Assembly (NCBI GenBank): GCA_040880405.1 | Contig: JBBDIM010000207.1 | Location: 1-59,729 of the forward strand | Source: JBBDIM01 sp040880405 | GTDB lineage: Bacteria > Planctomycetota > Planctomycetia > Pirellulales > Pirellulaceae | Length of the DNA stretch: 59,729 bases | Direction of reading: 5' to 3' | In this document: piece by piece, positions 44,595 through 53,970 of the stretch | Layout of the letters: each line of letters opens with the position of its first letter | How positions within the stretch are numbered: the stretch's first letter is position 1 | The notes under the pieces: model-generated | Databases searched by the model: none | What the model was told of the DNA's origin: nothing | Seen by the model: only the letters and a program-made list of their open reading frames with translations | Made by a program: the position numbers and the translations under genes

Positions 44595-46061
44595 ATGTCC
44601 ATTCTGATCGTGACCGACAATCCGCAGCGGTGGCCGAGTGATCATCCGGCCATTTCGGTGGTCGACCCGAAGGACTACATTACCGAGACTCGGTATAGCG
44701 AGCTGCGTTCGGCCAAGGTGTTTAACCTGTGCCAGACGTATCGGTATCAATCGGTGGGGTACTATGTCTCGCTGCTGGCCGAGGCGCGGGGGCATCGGCC
44801 GGTGCCGAGTGTCGCCGCGATGCAGGACTGGAAGACCCGGTCGATCATCCGCCTGATCAGCGAAGACCTGGACGATCTGATCCTAAAGAGCCTGGCCCCG
44901 ATCAAGTCTACCCGCTTCACGCTCAGCGTTTACTTCGGCAAGAACATGGCCAAGCGGTACGATAGCCTCGCCTGGAAACTGTTCAACCTGTTCCAAGCCC
45001 CGCTGCTCCGGGCCAAGTTCATTTTGGAAAAGGATCGCTGGCAATTGACCAGCGTGAGCGGGATCTCCGCGGCCGATGTCCCGGACGCCCATTGGCCGTT
45101 TATCGTCGAGACTGGAGTGGAGCATTTCTCGCGTCCCAGAGCGTTCGGCAAGCCGAAGAACCGGCCCCGCTTCGATATGGCGATCCTCCGCAACATGGAC
45201 GACCCGGAGCCCCCTTCGGACGACGTCGCCTTGCAGCGATTTGCCAAGGCGGCCGCCGCGCAAGGAGTGGCGGTCGATACGATTTCGCGAGACGACTACG
45301 GTAGCCTGCCGGAGTTCGACGCGCTGTTCATCCGCGATACCACGGCGGTCAACCACTATACCTATCGCTTTGCCCGGCGTGCCGCGGCCGAGGGGCTGGT
45401 GGTGATCGACGACCCGCAATCAATCGTCCGCTGCACCAACAAGGTGTACTTGGCGGAGCTACTTTTGCGACACAAGATTCCTGTTCCGCGAACGATGGTC
45501 GTCCACCGCGACAACATGGATCAACTGGCCGAACAGTTCGGCTTCCCCTGCGTCTTGAAAAAGCCGGATAGCGCGTTTTCCCGGGGTGTCGTGAAGGTGA
45601 AGGACCAAGGAGAACTGGACGAGAAGCTGAGCGAGTTCATTGCCGATTCGGAACTGATCATCGCGCAGGAATACCTGCCGACGACGTTCGATTGGCGGAT
45701 CGGGATCTTCGACCGGCAACCGCTGTTCGCCTGCAAATACTATATGGCGAAGGGTCACTGGCAGATCGTCCGGCACGACAACCCCACCCAGTCACGCTAC
45801 GGCAAACTAGAGACGCTGCCGGTGGAACTCGCGCCCCGCAAAGCGGTGCAAGTAGCCCTGAAAGCGGCCAACCTGATCGGCGACGGGCTGTACGGCGTAG
45901 ACGTGAAGGAATCGGAGGGGAAGTTCTACGTCATTGAAGTAAACGACAACCCCAACCTCAACTCCGGCTGTGAAGACGCGGTACTGAAAGGTGAGCTGTA
46001 TCGCCGCATGGTGGAGATCTTCGTGAAGCGCATCGAGCAACGCAAGGCAGGGGTGGAGTAA
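44595..46061 (+). CDS. RLAN-RimK-type ATP-grasp ligase
   Basis: 488 residues. The N-terminal RLAN domain (about 1-190: RYSELRSAKVFNLCQTYRYQ, SVGYYVSLLAEARGHRP) precedes a RimK-type ATP-grasp (about 200-480). Visible motifs are DDPQSIVRCTNKVYLAELLL, FPCVLKKPDSAFSRGVVKVK and YGVDVKESEGKFYVIEVNDN. ATP-grasp enzymes join a carboxylate to an amine through an acyl phosphate. RLAN-type ligases are predicted to make peptides or tag proteins. The neighbours include a second ligase and two hydrolases of amide bonds. Confidence 0.93.
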   Translation: MSILIVTDNPQRWPSDHPAISVVDPKDYITETRYSELRSAKVFNLCQTYRYQSVGYYVSLLAEARGHRPVPSVAAMQDWKTRSIIRLISEDLDDLILKSLAPIKSTRFTLSVYFGKNMAKRYDSLAWKLFNLFQAPLLRAKFILEKDRWQLTSVSGISAADVPDAHWPFIVETGVEHFSRPRAFGKPKNRPRFDMAILRNMDDPEPPSDDVALQRFAKAAAAQGVAVDTISRDDYGSLPEFDALFIRDTTAVNHYTYRFARRAAAEGLVVIDDPQSIVRCTNKVYLAELLLRHKIPVPRTMVVHRDNMDQLAEQFGFPCVLKKPDSAFSRGVVKVKDQGELDEKLSEFIADSELIIAQEYLPTTFDWRIGIFDRQPLFACKYYMAKGHWQIVRHDNPTQSRYGKLETLPVELAPRKAVQVALKAANLIGDGLYGVDVKESEGKFYVIEVNDNPNLNSGCEDAVLKGELYRRMVEIFVKRIEQRKAGVE

Positions 46062-46076
46062 CTTTACGGAAGAAAG

Positions 46077-46247
46077 TTTTTGCCACAGAGGTCACAGAGG
46101 ACACAGAGACAACATTTTGCATTCTTCATTAATTATTTTGCACTACTCATTCGTGCTGCTTCAGAAGAATGATTATTAATTAATGAAAAATGCAAAATGG
46201 AAAGAAGCAGGCCCCCAAAACTTCTCTGTGTCCTCTGTGGCTAAACC
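46077..46247. repeat. CACAGAGG bracket (family A), copy 4, with nested inverted repeat
   Basis: Arms TTTTGCCACAGAGGTCACAG and TCTCTGTGTCCTCTGTGGCT enclose ATTTTGCATTCTTCATTAAT and TTAATGAAAAATGCAAAAT. The structure parallels 34644-34816. Confidence 0.85.
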
Positions 46248-46295
46248 TTAAATAACAAACCATCACCTCACTATATACACTTCCATTAAACCTCT

Positions 46296-47549
46296 ATGCC
46301 ATCTGATAACGAAATCACTCCCCGCACTCCCATTGCTTGGTTCGAGGCCTTTGGGGTTGAACTGGAATATATGATTGTTCGGGCCGATACGCTGGATGTT
46401 GCTCCGATCGCCGATCAGCTACTTGTCGATGACGAGGGGCAACCGAGCGAGGAGATCGAGCGGGATGACTTGGCTTGGTCCAATGAGCTGGCCTTGCATG
46501 TGTTGGAGATGAAGACCAACGGGCCGGTTCGGTCGCTGGAAGGATTGGCGGAGCGGTTTCAGGCTGATGTGCGGGAGGCGAATCTTGGCTTGGGGCTGCT
46601 GGGGACCCGGCTGATGCCGACCGCGATGCATCCTTGGATGCGGCCCGAGGCGGAGATGAAACTGTGGCCGCACGGGTACAACGAGGTGTACGAGGCGTTC
46701 AACAAAATCTTCGATTGTCGCGGCCATGGTTGGGCCAACCTGCAAAGCACCCACTTGAATTTGCCCTTCTACGGGGACGACCAATTCGGGCCGCTCCATG
46801 CGGCGATTCGCCTGGTGCTGCCGATTCTGCCGGCGCTCACCGCGAGTAGCCCCTGGGTAGAAGGCGGCGAGGCGGGCGAGCTCGATCACCGCTTGAATGT
46901 CTATCGCCACAACGCGGCGAAGGTCCCTTCGGTTTCAGGGATGGTGATCCCGGAACGGGTATATACCCGGGAAGACTACGAGCAGCAGATCCTGGAGAAG
47001 ATTTACACCGATCTTGCCCCGCACGACCCGGGGAAAATCCTGCGGCACGAGTGGGCGAATGCCCGGGGGGCGATTGCGCGGTTCGATCGCTCGGCGATTG
47101 AGATCCGCGTAATGGACGTGCAGGAGTGCCCCGTGGCGGATGTCGCGATTTGCCAGTTGGTCGCGTTGGTAACGCAGGCCCTCTGCCAACAGCGATGGAG
47201 CGAGAGCGACGCTCAAAAGCTGGCCACAACCGAAAGCCTGGCCGAGCTGCTGTGGCGGGTTACGCGAACCGGCGCGCAAGCGGAAATCAGCGACCCCACG
47301 TACCTGGCCCACTTCGGCTGGCAACACGGCACCTGCACAGCCGGTCAGCTCTGGAAATTTTTGGCGCAGCAGACGATCCTGGAGACTTCACCTTTTGCCG
47401 CCACCCTGCAAACAATATTAACCCGAGGCCCCTTGGCCCAGCGGATCGTCGAGGCGATCGGCGGCGACTCGGGCCGACTGGTTCCGACGTACCGTCGCCT
47501 ATGCGACTGCCTGGAACAGGGCGAGTTGTTTTTGCCGGAAACGGTGTAA
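46296..47549 (+). CDS. GCS2-type carboxylate-amine ligase
   Basis: 417 residues of the glutamate-cysteine ligase type 2 fold. The start is AFGVELEYMIVRADTL; further blocks are ELALHVLEMKTNGPVRSLEG, LQSTHLNLPFYGDD, and HEWANARGAIARFDRSAIEI followed by RVMDVQECP. YbdK-like members ligate amino acids using ATP; the exact product is not known here. It lies 234 bp after the ATP-grasp gene, the gap being filled by a CACAGAGG bracket. It likely supplies a second amide bond in the same pathway. Confidence 0.92.
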   Translation: MPSDNEITPRTPIAWFEAFGVELEYMIVRADTLDVAPIADQLLVDDEGQPSEEIERDDLAWSNELALHVLEMKTNGPVRSLEGLAERFQADVREANLGLGLLGTRLMPTAMHPWMRPEAEMKLWPHGYNEVYEAFNKIFDCRGHGWANLQSTHLNLPFYGDDQFGPLHAAIRLVLPILPALTASSPWVEGGEAGELDHRLNVYRHNAAKVPSVSGMVIPERVYTREDYEQQILEKIYTDLAPHDPGKILRHEWANARGAIARFDRSAIEIRVMDVQECPVADVAICQLVALVTQALCQQRWSESDAQKLATTESLAELLWRVTRTGAQAEISDPTYLAHFGWQHGTCTAGQLWKFLAQQTILETSPFAATLQTILTRGPLAQRIVEAIGGDSGRLVPTYRRLCDCLEQGELFLPETV

Positions 47550-47684
47550 TTGGTAGGTGGGTGCAGCCCGATAGGGCGCAACCCGCCATCGGTGCGCAGA
47601 TTGAATCGCACGCGCGGATTGGGTACCAACAGTCCCAGATGTATAGGAACCCATGTCGGGTTGCCAGCCCAATATGGGTTGGCG

Positions 47685-48458
47685 ATGGTGGGTTCCGAAG
47701 ACTCCACCCACCCTGATAAGGTTTGCATCTTGAATTCCCAACCCGGTACTCCATCGATCCTCATCACGTGCGAACATGGCGGCAACGACGTTCCGCCAGA
47801 CTACGCCGCGTGGTTTGCGGGGCATGAGGAGCTGCTGGAAACGCATCGTGGGTACGACCCCGGGACGCTCACGCTATCGCGCGAATTGGCAAAGGGGCTC
47901 GGAGCAAAATTCTTCTACTCGACCGTCACGCGGCTGCTGGTCGATTTAAACCGCTGCCCCACCAGCCGGAGCCTGCTCTCGGAAGTGACGCGCGACCGGA
48001 CGCGAGAAGAGCGCGAGGATTTGCTCAAGGGGTATTACCATCCCTATCGCCGCGAAGTCCGCGACTGGATCGGCCAGGAAATCGAAGCCGGCCGGCAGGT
48101 CCTGCACCTGGGCATCCACAGCTTCACCCCGGAGCTACACGGGAAAATCCGCCGCGCCGATCTCGGCCTGTTATACAACGCGGCCCATCCGCTAGAAAAA
48201 AAATTCTGCGACCAGTGGCACCCCGCCTTGGCCCAGCTTCTGCCCACCGCCACCATCCGCCGCAACTACCCCTACCTGGGCACCTCCGACGGCCACACCA
48301 CCACCTTGCGCAATCACTTCCCAGCAGACCGCTACGCGGGCATCGAGCTAGAGGTGAACCAAAAATGGATGACCCAAGAGCCAAGGCCACCGGTGGTAAC
48401 ACAGATCCTACCAAGCTTGCAGGCAGTCATAGCATCCGCAGAGCGAACCCCATCGTAA
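47685..48458 (+). CDS. N-formylglutamate amidohydrolase family protein
   Basis: 257 residues from ATG 47685 (a TTG start closer to LNSQPGTPSILITCEHGGND is also possible). Family blocks: ILITCEHGGNDVP (metal ligands), THRGYDPGTLTLSREL, VTRLLVDLNRCP, and HLGIHSFTPELHGK. These zinc-dependent enzymes cleave the amide of N-formylglutamate. Here the neighbours suggest hydrolysis of another N-acyl amino acid or of a glutamyl-type product. Last gene of the cluster. Confidence 0.9.
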   Translation: MVGSEDSTHPDKVCILNSQPGTPSILITCEHGGNDVPPDYAAWFAGHEELLETHRGYDPGTLTLSRELAKGLGAKFFYSTVTRLLVDLNRCPTSRSLLSEVTRDRTREEREDLLKGYYHPYRREVRDWIGQEIEAGRQVLHLGIHSFTPELHGKIRRADLGLLYNAAHPLEKKFCDQWHPALAQLLPTATIRRNYPYLGTSDGHTTTLRNHFPADRYAGIELEVNQKWMTQEPRPPVVTQILPSLQAVIASAERTPS

Positions 48459-48657
48459 CATCAGCCCGCCCCCTGGGACCGCCGACGTCCCGTCGGCACA
48501 TTTGGCGTGAGGATTAACCACCGGCAACACCCACTTCAAAGTTAAAGAATGACCCAGCGCGGCCTTTGCCCGCAACCAAAATCAGAAGCACGTGACGAGG
48601 GCGTTCCACGTTCCATCACGGCGGCTTGTCGGTTTGGCATCGCTCATAAGAATAGAA

Positions 48658-49341
48658 TTTCTCTCGCAAAGGCGCAAAGCCGCAAAGAGGAGAGTCGCTC
48701 GGGGGTGTAGGTTTTCTGATTAGATCATTGCCTGGAAGCGACGAAAAATATCAAAGACCTGGGAAATTAAACCCCTTTGCGGCTTTGCGAGAGAATTTTT
48801 TTCCTAATCCCCACGAAAAACCAAGCTGTCTTGGTACGTGGGCATGTTTGGGCGGGAAAATCCTCCACCGGCAACCCTCATCATCAACCACCAAAGCGGC
48901 CGAGCACGGACAACCAAAACCCTCACTCACGGTGAAGCGGCGAAGACTCCAACCGCTCTGCCTGCTTCTGTCTTATCCGAGAAATCCGTGTAATCCGTGG
49001 TTAGATTCTTTCTTGTTTTTAACCACAGATTTCACGGATGGTTTTCACTGGGGCAAGGCAACTCGCGGTTCATTTTTTTCAACCACGAAACAGACGAATG
49101 ACACGAAAAGCAACCCGCGAAACAGGTCGCTCTCCAGGTTTAAAACGCAGAGACGCTGAGTGCGCAGAGGGACGTTCCCCACGCTAGTCGCGTCTCTGCG
49201 ATCTCCGCGACTCTGCGTTTCAAAAACAGACTTTGAGTAGATCAATGCTGTCGATTAAATTGTGTCAGCCCTTTGGGCCTGGGCGAATTGGGGATGGTCC
49301 CGTATCGGCTCATTCAGGCGCATAACGCGGATTGCACTCGT
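48658..49341 (-). repeat. composite repeat K, copy 4
   Basis: Reverse complement of 28431-29046 across the CTCTCGCAAAG pair (48658-48797), the CCACGGATT hairpin, the CCACGAAACAGACGAATG segment and the GCAGAGACGC hairpin (49141-49223). Its end shares TCGGCTCATTCAGGCGC with K1. The element inside the GCAGAGACGC hairpin (GACGTTCCCCACGCTAG) also matches copy 2. Confidence 0.85.
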
Positions 49342-49429
49342 TTGAAGTCTTGAGCACGGGCGTTTTCTCCGGTTGCTTTTCGTGTCATTCGTGGTTAAAA
49401 AAATTGTCGCCGTTGGCACTCACCAATGA

Positions 49430-49545
49430 ACCATTGCAACTTCGACGAAAAGAAGTCCAACCGGCGTGCGACCTTTGGTTGGTGCAGGCACTACTTCCTC
49501 GCGGTTCACATGCCCACGTTGGAGGGCGTGGGCATGGCACCCAGT
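49430..49545 (+). repeat. composite repeat L, partial copy
   Basis: CATTGCAACTTCGACGAAAA to the GCCCACG hairpin TTGGAGGGCGTGGGCATGGC. It matches the second half of 50715-50876. Confidence 0.75.
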
Positions 49546-49566
49546 AAATCACTTGGCAGACTCCCC

Positions 49567-50613
49567 TCAACCACCCCGCTCAAGATCCAGCAGCCACTGC
49601 TTCCGCGCCAAGCCTCCGGCGTAGCCGACCAAGCTTCCGTTGGATCCGATGACTCGGTGGCAGGGTATCACGATCGCGACTCGGTTTTGCCCGTTGGCGG
49701 AGGCGACGGCGCGGGTGGCGGTGGGTTGGCCGATGCGTTGGGCCTGCTCGGCGTAGGTTCGGGTTTGGCCGTAGGGGATGGTCCGCAGCTCATCCCACAC
49801 CCGTTGCCGAAATGGGGTGGTTGGGGTATCGAGCGGAACGTCGAATGTTTGCCGGTCGCCGCTGAAGTATTCTTGCAGCTCGCGCTCTAGTTGCCGCAAG
49901 TGAGGATGGTCCTCGGTGGGCAAGAGTACCGCGCCGAGCCGCTGCCGCAGGTCGGCGAATTCGCGCTCTAGCATCCGCCGATCGGTAAACTCGCAGAGGC
50001 AGACACCTCGCTCGGTCGCACAGCCAAACATCGGCCCCAGGGGTGTGGTGAACCGGCTCAGGTGAATCACTCGCTTGGCGGCCCCGCGTGAAGGGGCGGT
50101 TTCAAAGGCCGCGCGAAACCCTTCGCTAAACCCGCTGAGCGACTCGTACCCCGCATCCAGCGCGGCCGCGATCACCTGCTTGCCGGCGGACAGCTCCCGA
50201 TAGGCGCGGTTCAGCCGCAGCATTCGCTGGTAGGTGTGAAAGGTCATCTGATGATGCCGCTTGAACCACCGCCGGATGGCCGCCGGCTCGATCCCCCGCT
50301 CCCGCAGATCGCCGTCTTTTAGTCGCAGCGTCGGCTCAGCCCGCAGCTCTTTTAGTAGCTCCTCGACCTCGCGCGGCATCTCGCCCGGCATCCGCATCGG
50401 CTGGCAAACCTTGCAGGGGCGATACCCGGCGAGCAAAGCCTCTTTGGCGGTCGTGAAAAACTCGACATTCTCCCGCTTCGGCTTTCGCGCGGAACAAATC
50501 GGAAGACAAAAAATCCCGGTCGTCCGAATCGCCGCCCAAAAACTACCCACGTAGCCCGCATCCCGCCGACACAAGGCCTCGTACCACTCATCAAACCTCA
50601 ACGCATGATTCAT
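49567..50613 (-). CDS. ada: bifunctional Ada: methylphosphotriester transferase, regulator and O6-methylguanine methyltransferase
   Basis: 348 residues from ATG 50613. The N-terminal zinc site is FCLPIC (Cys36, Cys40) with CKVC (Cys67, Cys70); one of these accepts methyl from phosphotriesters. An AraC-type helix-turn-helix follows at about 90-175 (IRRWFKRHHQMTFHTYQRML). The C-terminal methyltransferase carries the acceptor in IPCHRVIG (Cys318). It repairs alkylated DNA and activates its own regulon when methylated. Full-length, all active residues present. Confidence 0.95.
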   Translation of the reverse strand: MNHALRFDEWYEALCRRDAGYVGSFWAAIRTTGIFCLPICSARKPKRENVEFFTTAKEALLAGYRPCKVCQPMRMPGEMPREVEELLKELRAEPTLRLKDGDLRERGIEPAAIRRWFKRHHQMTFHTYQRMLRLNRAYRELSAGKQVIAAALDAGYESLSGFSEGFRAAFETAPSRGAAKRVIHLSRFTTPLGPMFGCATERGVCLCEFTDRRMLEREFADLRQRLGAVLLPTEDHPHLRQLERELQEYFSGDRQTFDVPLDTPTTPFRQRVWDELRTIPYGQTRTYAEQAQRIGQPTATRAVASANGQNRVAIVIPCHRVIGSNGSLVGYAGGLARKQWLLDLERGG

Positions 50614-50714
50614 CCCATGGCTCCTTTTCACCCAGCATGCACGATAGGAGCAGAGCCTCGCAACCGAAAAATGGACACGCAATTTTTGGGGGAGTGGGGG
50701 ATCGTAGTGCGTGA

Positions 50715-50876
50715 CCTGGGACCGCCGACGTCCCCGTCGGCAGGTTTGGCGAGAAGGTTAACCATAGGCAACCTACGCGAAAAGAAGCCGAAGCGGCGTG
50801 CGACCTTTGGTTGGTGCAGGCACTGCTTACTCGCGGTTCACATGCCCACGTTGGAGGGCGTGGGCATGGCACCCGG
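50715..50876 (+). repeat. composite repeat L, copy 3
   Basis: CCTGGGACCGCCGACGTCCC, then AAAAGAAGCCGAAGCGGCGT, GACCTTTGGTTGGTGCAGGC and the GCCCACG hairpin. It occupies most of the space upstream of ada. Confidence 0.85.
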
Positions 50877-50890
50877 CTACTTTGTCGAAT

Positions 50891-51184
50891 TCAAAAGCCT
50901 TCGTCGAGGACTCGGGCACCATGATAGACCGTTAGGATTTCCACTCTGTCACGCTGGACGCGGTAGATGACACGATAGCTGCCGCGAAGTACTTCGCGAA
51001 TCTCGGTTCGGTCAAGCTCGGGGACGACCTGGCCGGAGAGTGGGAATTTTTGCAGCCGATCCGTAGAATCGATGATGGCCTGCACGAATGATCTTGCGGC
51101 ATCAGGGGCATCTTGAGCGATGTGATCGCGAATACCACGCAAATCGGCCCGAGCACGACGAGTCCAATAAACTTTACTGACCAT
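50891..51184 (-). CDS. RelE/ParE-type toxin
   Basis: 97 residues from ATG 51184. The family pattern is YWTRRARADLRGIRDHIAQD, then FPLSGQVVPELDRTEIREVL, then GSYRVIYRVQRDRVEILTVY and HGARV. These toxins act on gyrase (ParE) or on translating mRNA (RelE); the ParE-like end is slightly more likely. Its start overlaps the upstream antitoxin gene by 11 bp. Confidence 0.92.
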   Translation of the reverse strand: MVSKVYWTRRARADLRGIRDHIAQDAPDAARSFVQAIIDSTDRLQKFPLSGQVVPELDRTEIREVLRGSYRVIYRVQRDRVEILTVYHGARVLDEGF

Positions 51185-51359
51185 CTTCGGCCCGAAGCTC
51201 TTCCACAAATACTTCGTGCTCTATGACATCCCCCGCATCCGCCTCGGCAAGGCCCTGCTCCACGTTGCGAAGCAGTTGGAGTCGGGCGATGACCTCATCG
51301 AGACTCACATCGTCGTCAAGTGATTGAATCAGATGAATCGCTTGTGCTTTGGTGATCAT
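51174..51359 (-). CDS. cognate antitoxin of the RelE/ParE module
   Basis: 61 residues from ATG 51359 (an ATG at 51416 is upstream of the likely promoter). Acidic and helical (AIHLIQSLDDDVSLDEVIAR, then EHEVFVEELRAEDGQ), with no clear DNA-binding N-terminus. Position immediately before the toxin and overlap of 11 bp support the pairing. A TATAAT on the minus strand at 51416-51421 would be its -10 box. Confidence 0.8.
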   Translation of the reverse strand: MITKAQAIHLIQSLDDDVSLDEVIARLQLLRNVEQGLAEADAGDVIEHEVFVEELRAEDGQ

Positions 51360-51458
51360 GGTGACTGCTTGACCTGTAGTTCCGTGGACCGGGCCGTCCT
51401 TTTCGCGCTGGCTCAATTATACCACCGATCTCTCGGGAATTCATCGCGAGTTAATGCT

Positions 51459-51633
51459 CCCTGGGATCGCCGACGTCCCCGTCGGCAAATTTGGCGCGGG
51501 GGTCAACCACCGGCAACCTCAACGAAAAGAAGCCAAACTGGCGTGCGACCTTTGGTTGATGCAGGCACTGACTCCTCGCGGGGCTGGCCGACGAGACGTC
51601 GGCGGTCCCAGGGGGGCGTGGGCATGGCACCCG
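51459..51633 (+). repeat. composite repeat L, copy 4
   Basis: CCCTGGGATCGCCGACGTCC at the left, then AAAAGAAGCCAAACTGGCGT, then GCCGACGAGACGTCGGCGGT and GGGGCGTGGGCATGGCACCC. It has both arms of the CCGACGTC pair, like 6278-6420. Confidence 0.85.
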
Positions 51634-51654
51634 GCGTTTTCAGGTACGTCCAAG

Positions 51655-52080
51655 TTATGTTTCAAACATTGCGTCTGCGTCGAGAACACCCAGCCAGAAC
51701 AGCAGAAGCATGGTGAGGATGAACATTGTGGACATTGTCGCGGACAGCCCAAGGGCGTGAATCAGCCAGTAGCCAAAGCCTCGGAGCCCCCGGGTCGCTA
51801 ATAAATGGATGAAGGAGGCGATCGGCCAAGTAAGGAAGAACAGCAGAAAGAGAATGGACAGGTGCGGTCGCGCGAGAATTCGCCGGTCGAGCCAGAACCA
51901 CATCGTCGCCAAAGTCGCAAAGGCCAATGTCGAGAAGGCGTAGAACGATGGGTTTTCAGGCGCGACCACCTGAGTGACACCCCAAAACGCCGACAATCCG
52001 TAGAGTGCAAGAATCGCGTTGCGCCGCTGAGAGATCCGGCTCCCATTGGGCGATTCAATTATCGTTGATGCTACGGACAT
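51655..52080 (-). CDS. hypothetical membrane protein
   Basis: 141 residues from ATG 52080. Four likely hydrophobic segments (about 22-42, 46-62, 71-89, 105-130). No family recognised. The 5' end lies 73 bp from a second small membrane-protein gene on the same strand. Confidence 0.65.
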   Translation of the reverse strand: MSVASTIIESPNGSRISQRRNAILALYGLSAFWGVTQVVAPENPSFYAFSTLAFATLATMWFWLDRRILARPHLSILFLLFFLTWPIASFIHLLATRGLRGFGYWLIHALGLSATMSTMFILTMLLLFWLGVLDADAMFET

Positions 52081-52153
52081 GCTGTCGCTTTCTTCGACGA
52101 ACGGCGCGGCTCCCGTCTCCCCGTTCCCCTTTGGAACGCATTGTGATCCGATG

Positions 52154-52513
52154 TCACGATGGTGACGTTCGACCAATCAACGCCAATTTCCAAAGTATCC
52201 TTCCGAACGCGATGACAAGCAATCCCGCAAAACCAACCGCGGTTGATATGATCGACAAAGGAAGAACGGCGGAGACCGCGATCATTGCAAAACCGAAGCC
52301 CTTGATTGCGAAACCGATCCGATCAATAGGATTGCGGCCAGCGCCCCATGATGGAATCCACAACGCGTCGGCGAAGTGAAAGTATGCCACGATCCAAAAC
52401 AAAGCGGCAAATATTAATCGAGCAACCCCGGCGTCTTTGAAAACGTCAACACCCAAGCCGAGCGATATTCCCGCCAGTACGATGTGCGCTATTAGTTGAA
52501 GCGTACCACTCAT
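52154..52513 (-). CDS. hypothetical membrane protein
   Basis: 119 residues from ATG 52513. Four hydrophobic segments; the second contains AALFWIVAYFHFADAL. Unrecognised. Weakly supported by length, but hydrophobicity and position argue for a real gene. Confidence 0.6.
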   Translation of the reverse strand: MSGTLQLIAHIVLAGISLGLGVDVFKDAGVARLIFAALFWIVAYFHFADALWIPSWGAGRNPIDRIGFAIKGFGFAMIAVSAVLPLSIISTAVGFAGLLVIAFGRILWKLALIGRTSPS

Positions 52514-52570
52514 GGTCATTCGTATTTTTTGCTGGAGGCGGGCATGGCACCTGGGAATTTTTGGGAAGGG

Positions 52571-53851
52571 TTACCCAAACAGCTTCTTCACCGGTTTCCC
52601 ACCATCAGTAATCGGCACCGGGCGGTCGCCATCGTACAAATATTTGCCGTAGTCGATGCCCAGGGCGGCGTGGATGGTGGCGAAGAAGTCGGGCACGGAG
52701 ACGGGGTCGGCCACGATTTTTTGGGAGAGCTCGTTCGTTTCGCCATAGGCTCCTTGGTGGTTCAGGCCGCCGCCGGCCAGGACGCAGGTGAAGGCGGAGC
52801 CTTGGTGGCCTCGGCCTCCGCCGCTGTCGAACTGGGGTGGTCGGCCGAATTCCGTGGTGATGACGACCAAGGTTTTGTCGAGCAGACGGCGCTGTTCCAG
52901 GTCGAGGATCAAGGCGGAGACGGCGGTGTCCATTTCGCGGATCAAATGGTGTTGGTCCACAATGCCCTGGTTGTGGACATCCCAGCCCGCGCCGTTGAGG
53001 AAGTTGAGGTTGTGCGAGACCTCGATGAATCGCACGCCCCGTTCGACCAACCGCCGAGACAGGAGGCACCGCTGCCCGAACTCGCCGCCATACCCCTCAC
53101 GCAGATCACTCGATTCGCTCTCCAATTGAAACGCTTTCATGAATTGGGGGCCGCTTAGCTTGAGGCTGAGCTGGGCCGCTTCTTCGTAGTCGAGCAGTTT
53201 GCGCTCGTCGGTCGAGGGTTGGGCGCTTTTCAGCCCGGTCAGCATTTGTTCGCGGCGTGATTGCCGCTCGGCGGAAATCCCTTCCGGCCGAGACAGCCCC
53301 GCGGGGCCGCGCCCGGTGTCTGTTAGGTACAGGTAGCCCGCCTTGGCGCCCAAAAACCCAGGCCCCCGTGTCACGCTGGGGTAGCCAATCAAAACATACG
53401 GTGGGGCATCGTCGGAGGCGGCACCGCGCTCGTGCGCGATGATCGAACCGAATGACGGATAAATAACCGTGCCGCTCACCGGTCGGCCGACATGCATCCA
53501 GTTGGTGGCCGCGGCGTGTTCGTCAATCACGGCGTGATTGACGGTGCGGACGGCGGTGACGCGGTCCATGAGTGGGGCCATCTTCGAAAGGTGCTCGCAG
53601 ACCTTCACCCCCTGCACGGCCGTGGGGATTGAATCGTAGTAGGAGCCAGGCACTTTTTTCTGTGGGTCGCCGCGGCGTTTGGGATCGAAGGTATCAATCT
53701 GCCCCATCCCACCACCGAGCCAAATGGAGATGACATGCTCCGCCTGACCCTTGATCAGGGTTTCTTCCGCGGAGCCCCACACAGGCGAAGCGGCGATTCC
53801 CGCGGTCGCGGCCGAAGCGGCAAGAAACTGACGTCGGTTGAGAGGATTCAT
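52571..53851 (-). CDS. DUF1501 domain protein, Tat-exported
   Basis: 426 residues. The Tat signal is NRRQFLAASAATAGIAASP. The family core has VISIWLGGGMGQIDTFDPK, HLSKMAPLMDRVTAVRTVNH and a late block VVITTEFGRPPQFDSGGGRG. DUF1501 proteins resemble alkaline-phosphatase/sulfatase-fold proteins and in planctomycetes are nearly always beside a DUF1549/DUF1553 protein, as here (gap 119 bp). Biochemical role not known. Confidence 0.95.
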   Translation of the reverse strand: MNPLNRRQFLAASAATAGIAASPVWGSAEETLIKGQAEHVISIWLGGGMGQIDTFDPKRRGDPQKKVPGSYYDSIPTAVQGVKVCEHLSKMAPLMDRVTAVRTVNHAVIDEHAAATNWMHVGRPVSGTVIYPSFGSIIAHERGAASDDAPPYVLIGYPSVTRGPGFLGAKAGYLYLTDTGRGPAGLSRPEGISAERQSRREQMLTGLKSAQPSTDERKLLDYEEAAQLSLKLSGPQFMKAFQLESESSDLREGYGGEFGQRCLLSRRLVERGVRFIEVSHNLNFLNGAGWDVHNQGIVDQHHLIREMDTAVSALILDLEQRRLLDKTLVVITTEFGRPPQFDSGGGRGHQGSAFTCVLAGGGLNHQGAYGETNELSQKIVADPVSVPDFFATIHAALGIDYGKYLYDGDRPVPITDGGKPVKKLFG

Positions 53852-53970
53852 GGGGTGGTCCTGAGGGGTTGAGTGGGAGGGGGAAGAATGATTATTGATT
53901 AATGGAAAATGAAGAATGCAAAATGGTCTTTTCCTGATTCATCCTTCATCCTTCCGCCTTCATCCTTATC

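Larger units (their letters stand above)
48459..49566. other. gene-free stretch with composite repeat K4
   Basis: About 1.1 kb. It contains a CCGACGTC arm (48473-48500), composite repeat K4 (48658-49341) and a fragment of composite L (49430-49545). No gene supported. Confidence 0.6.
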
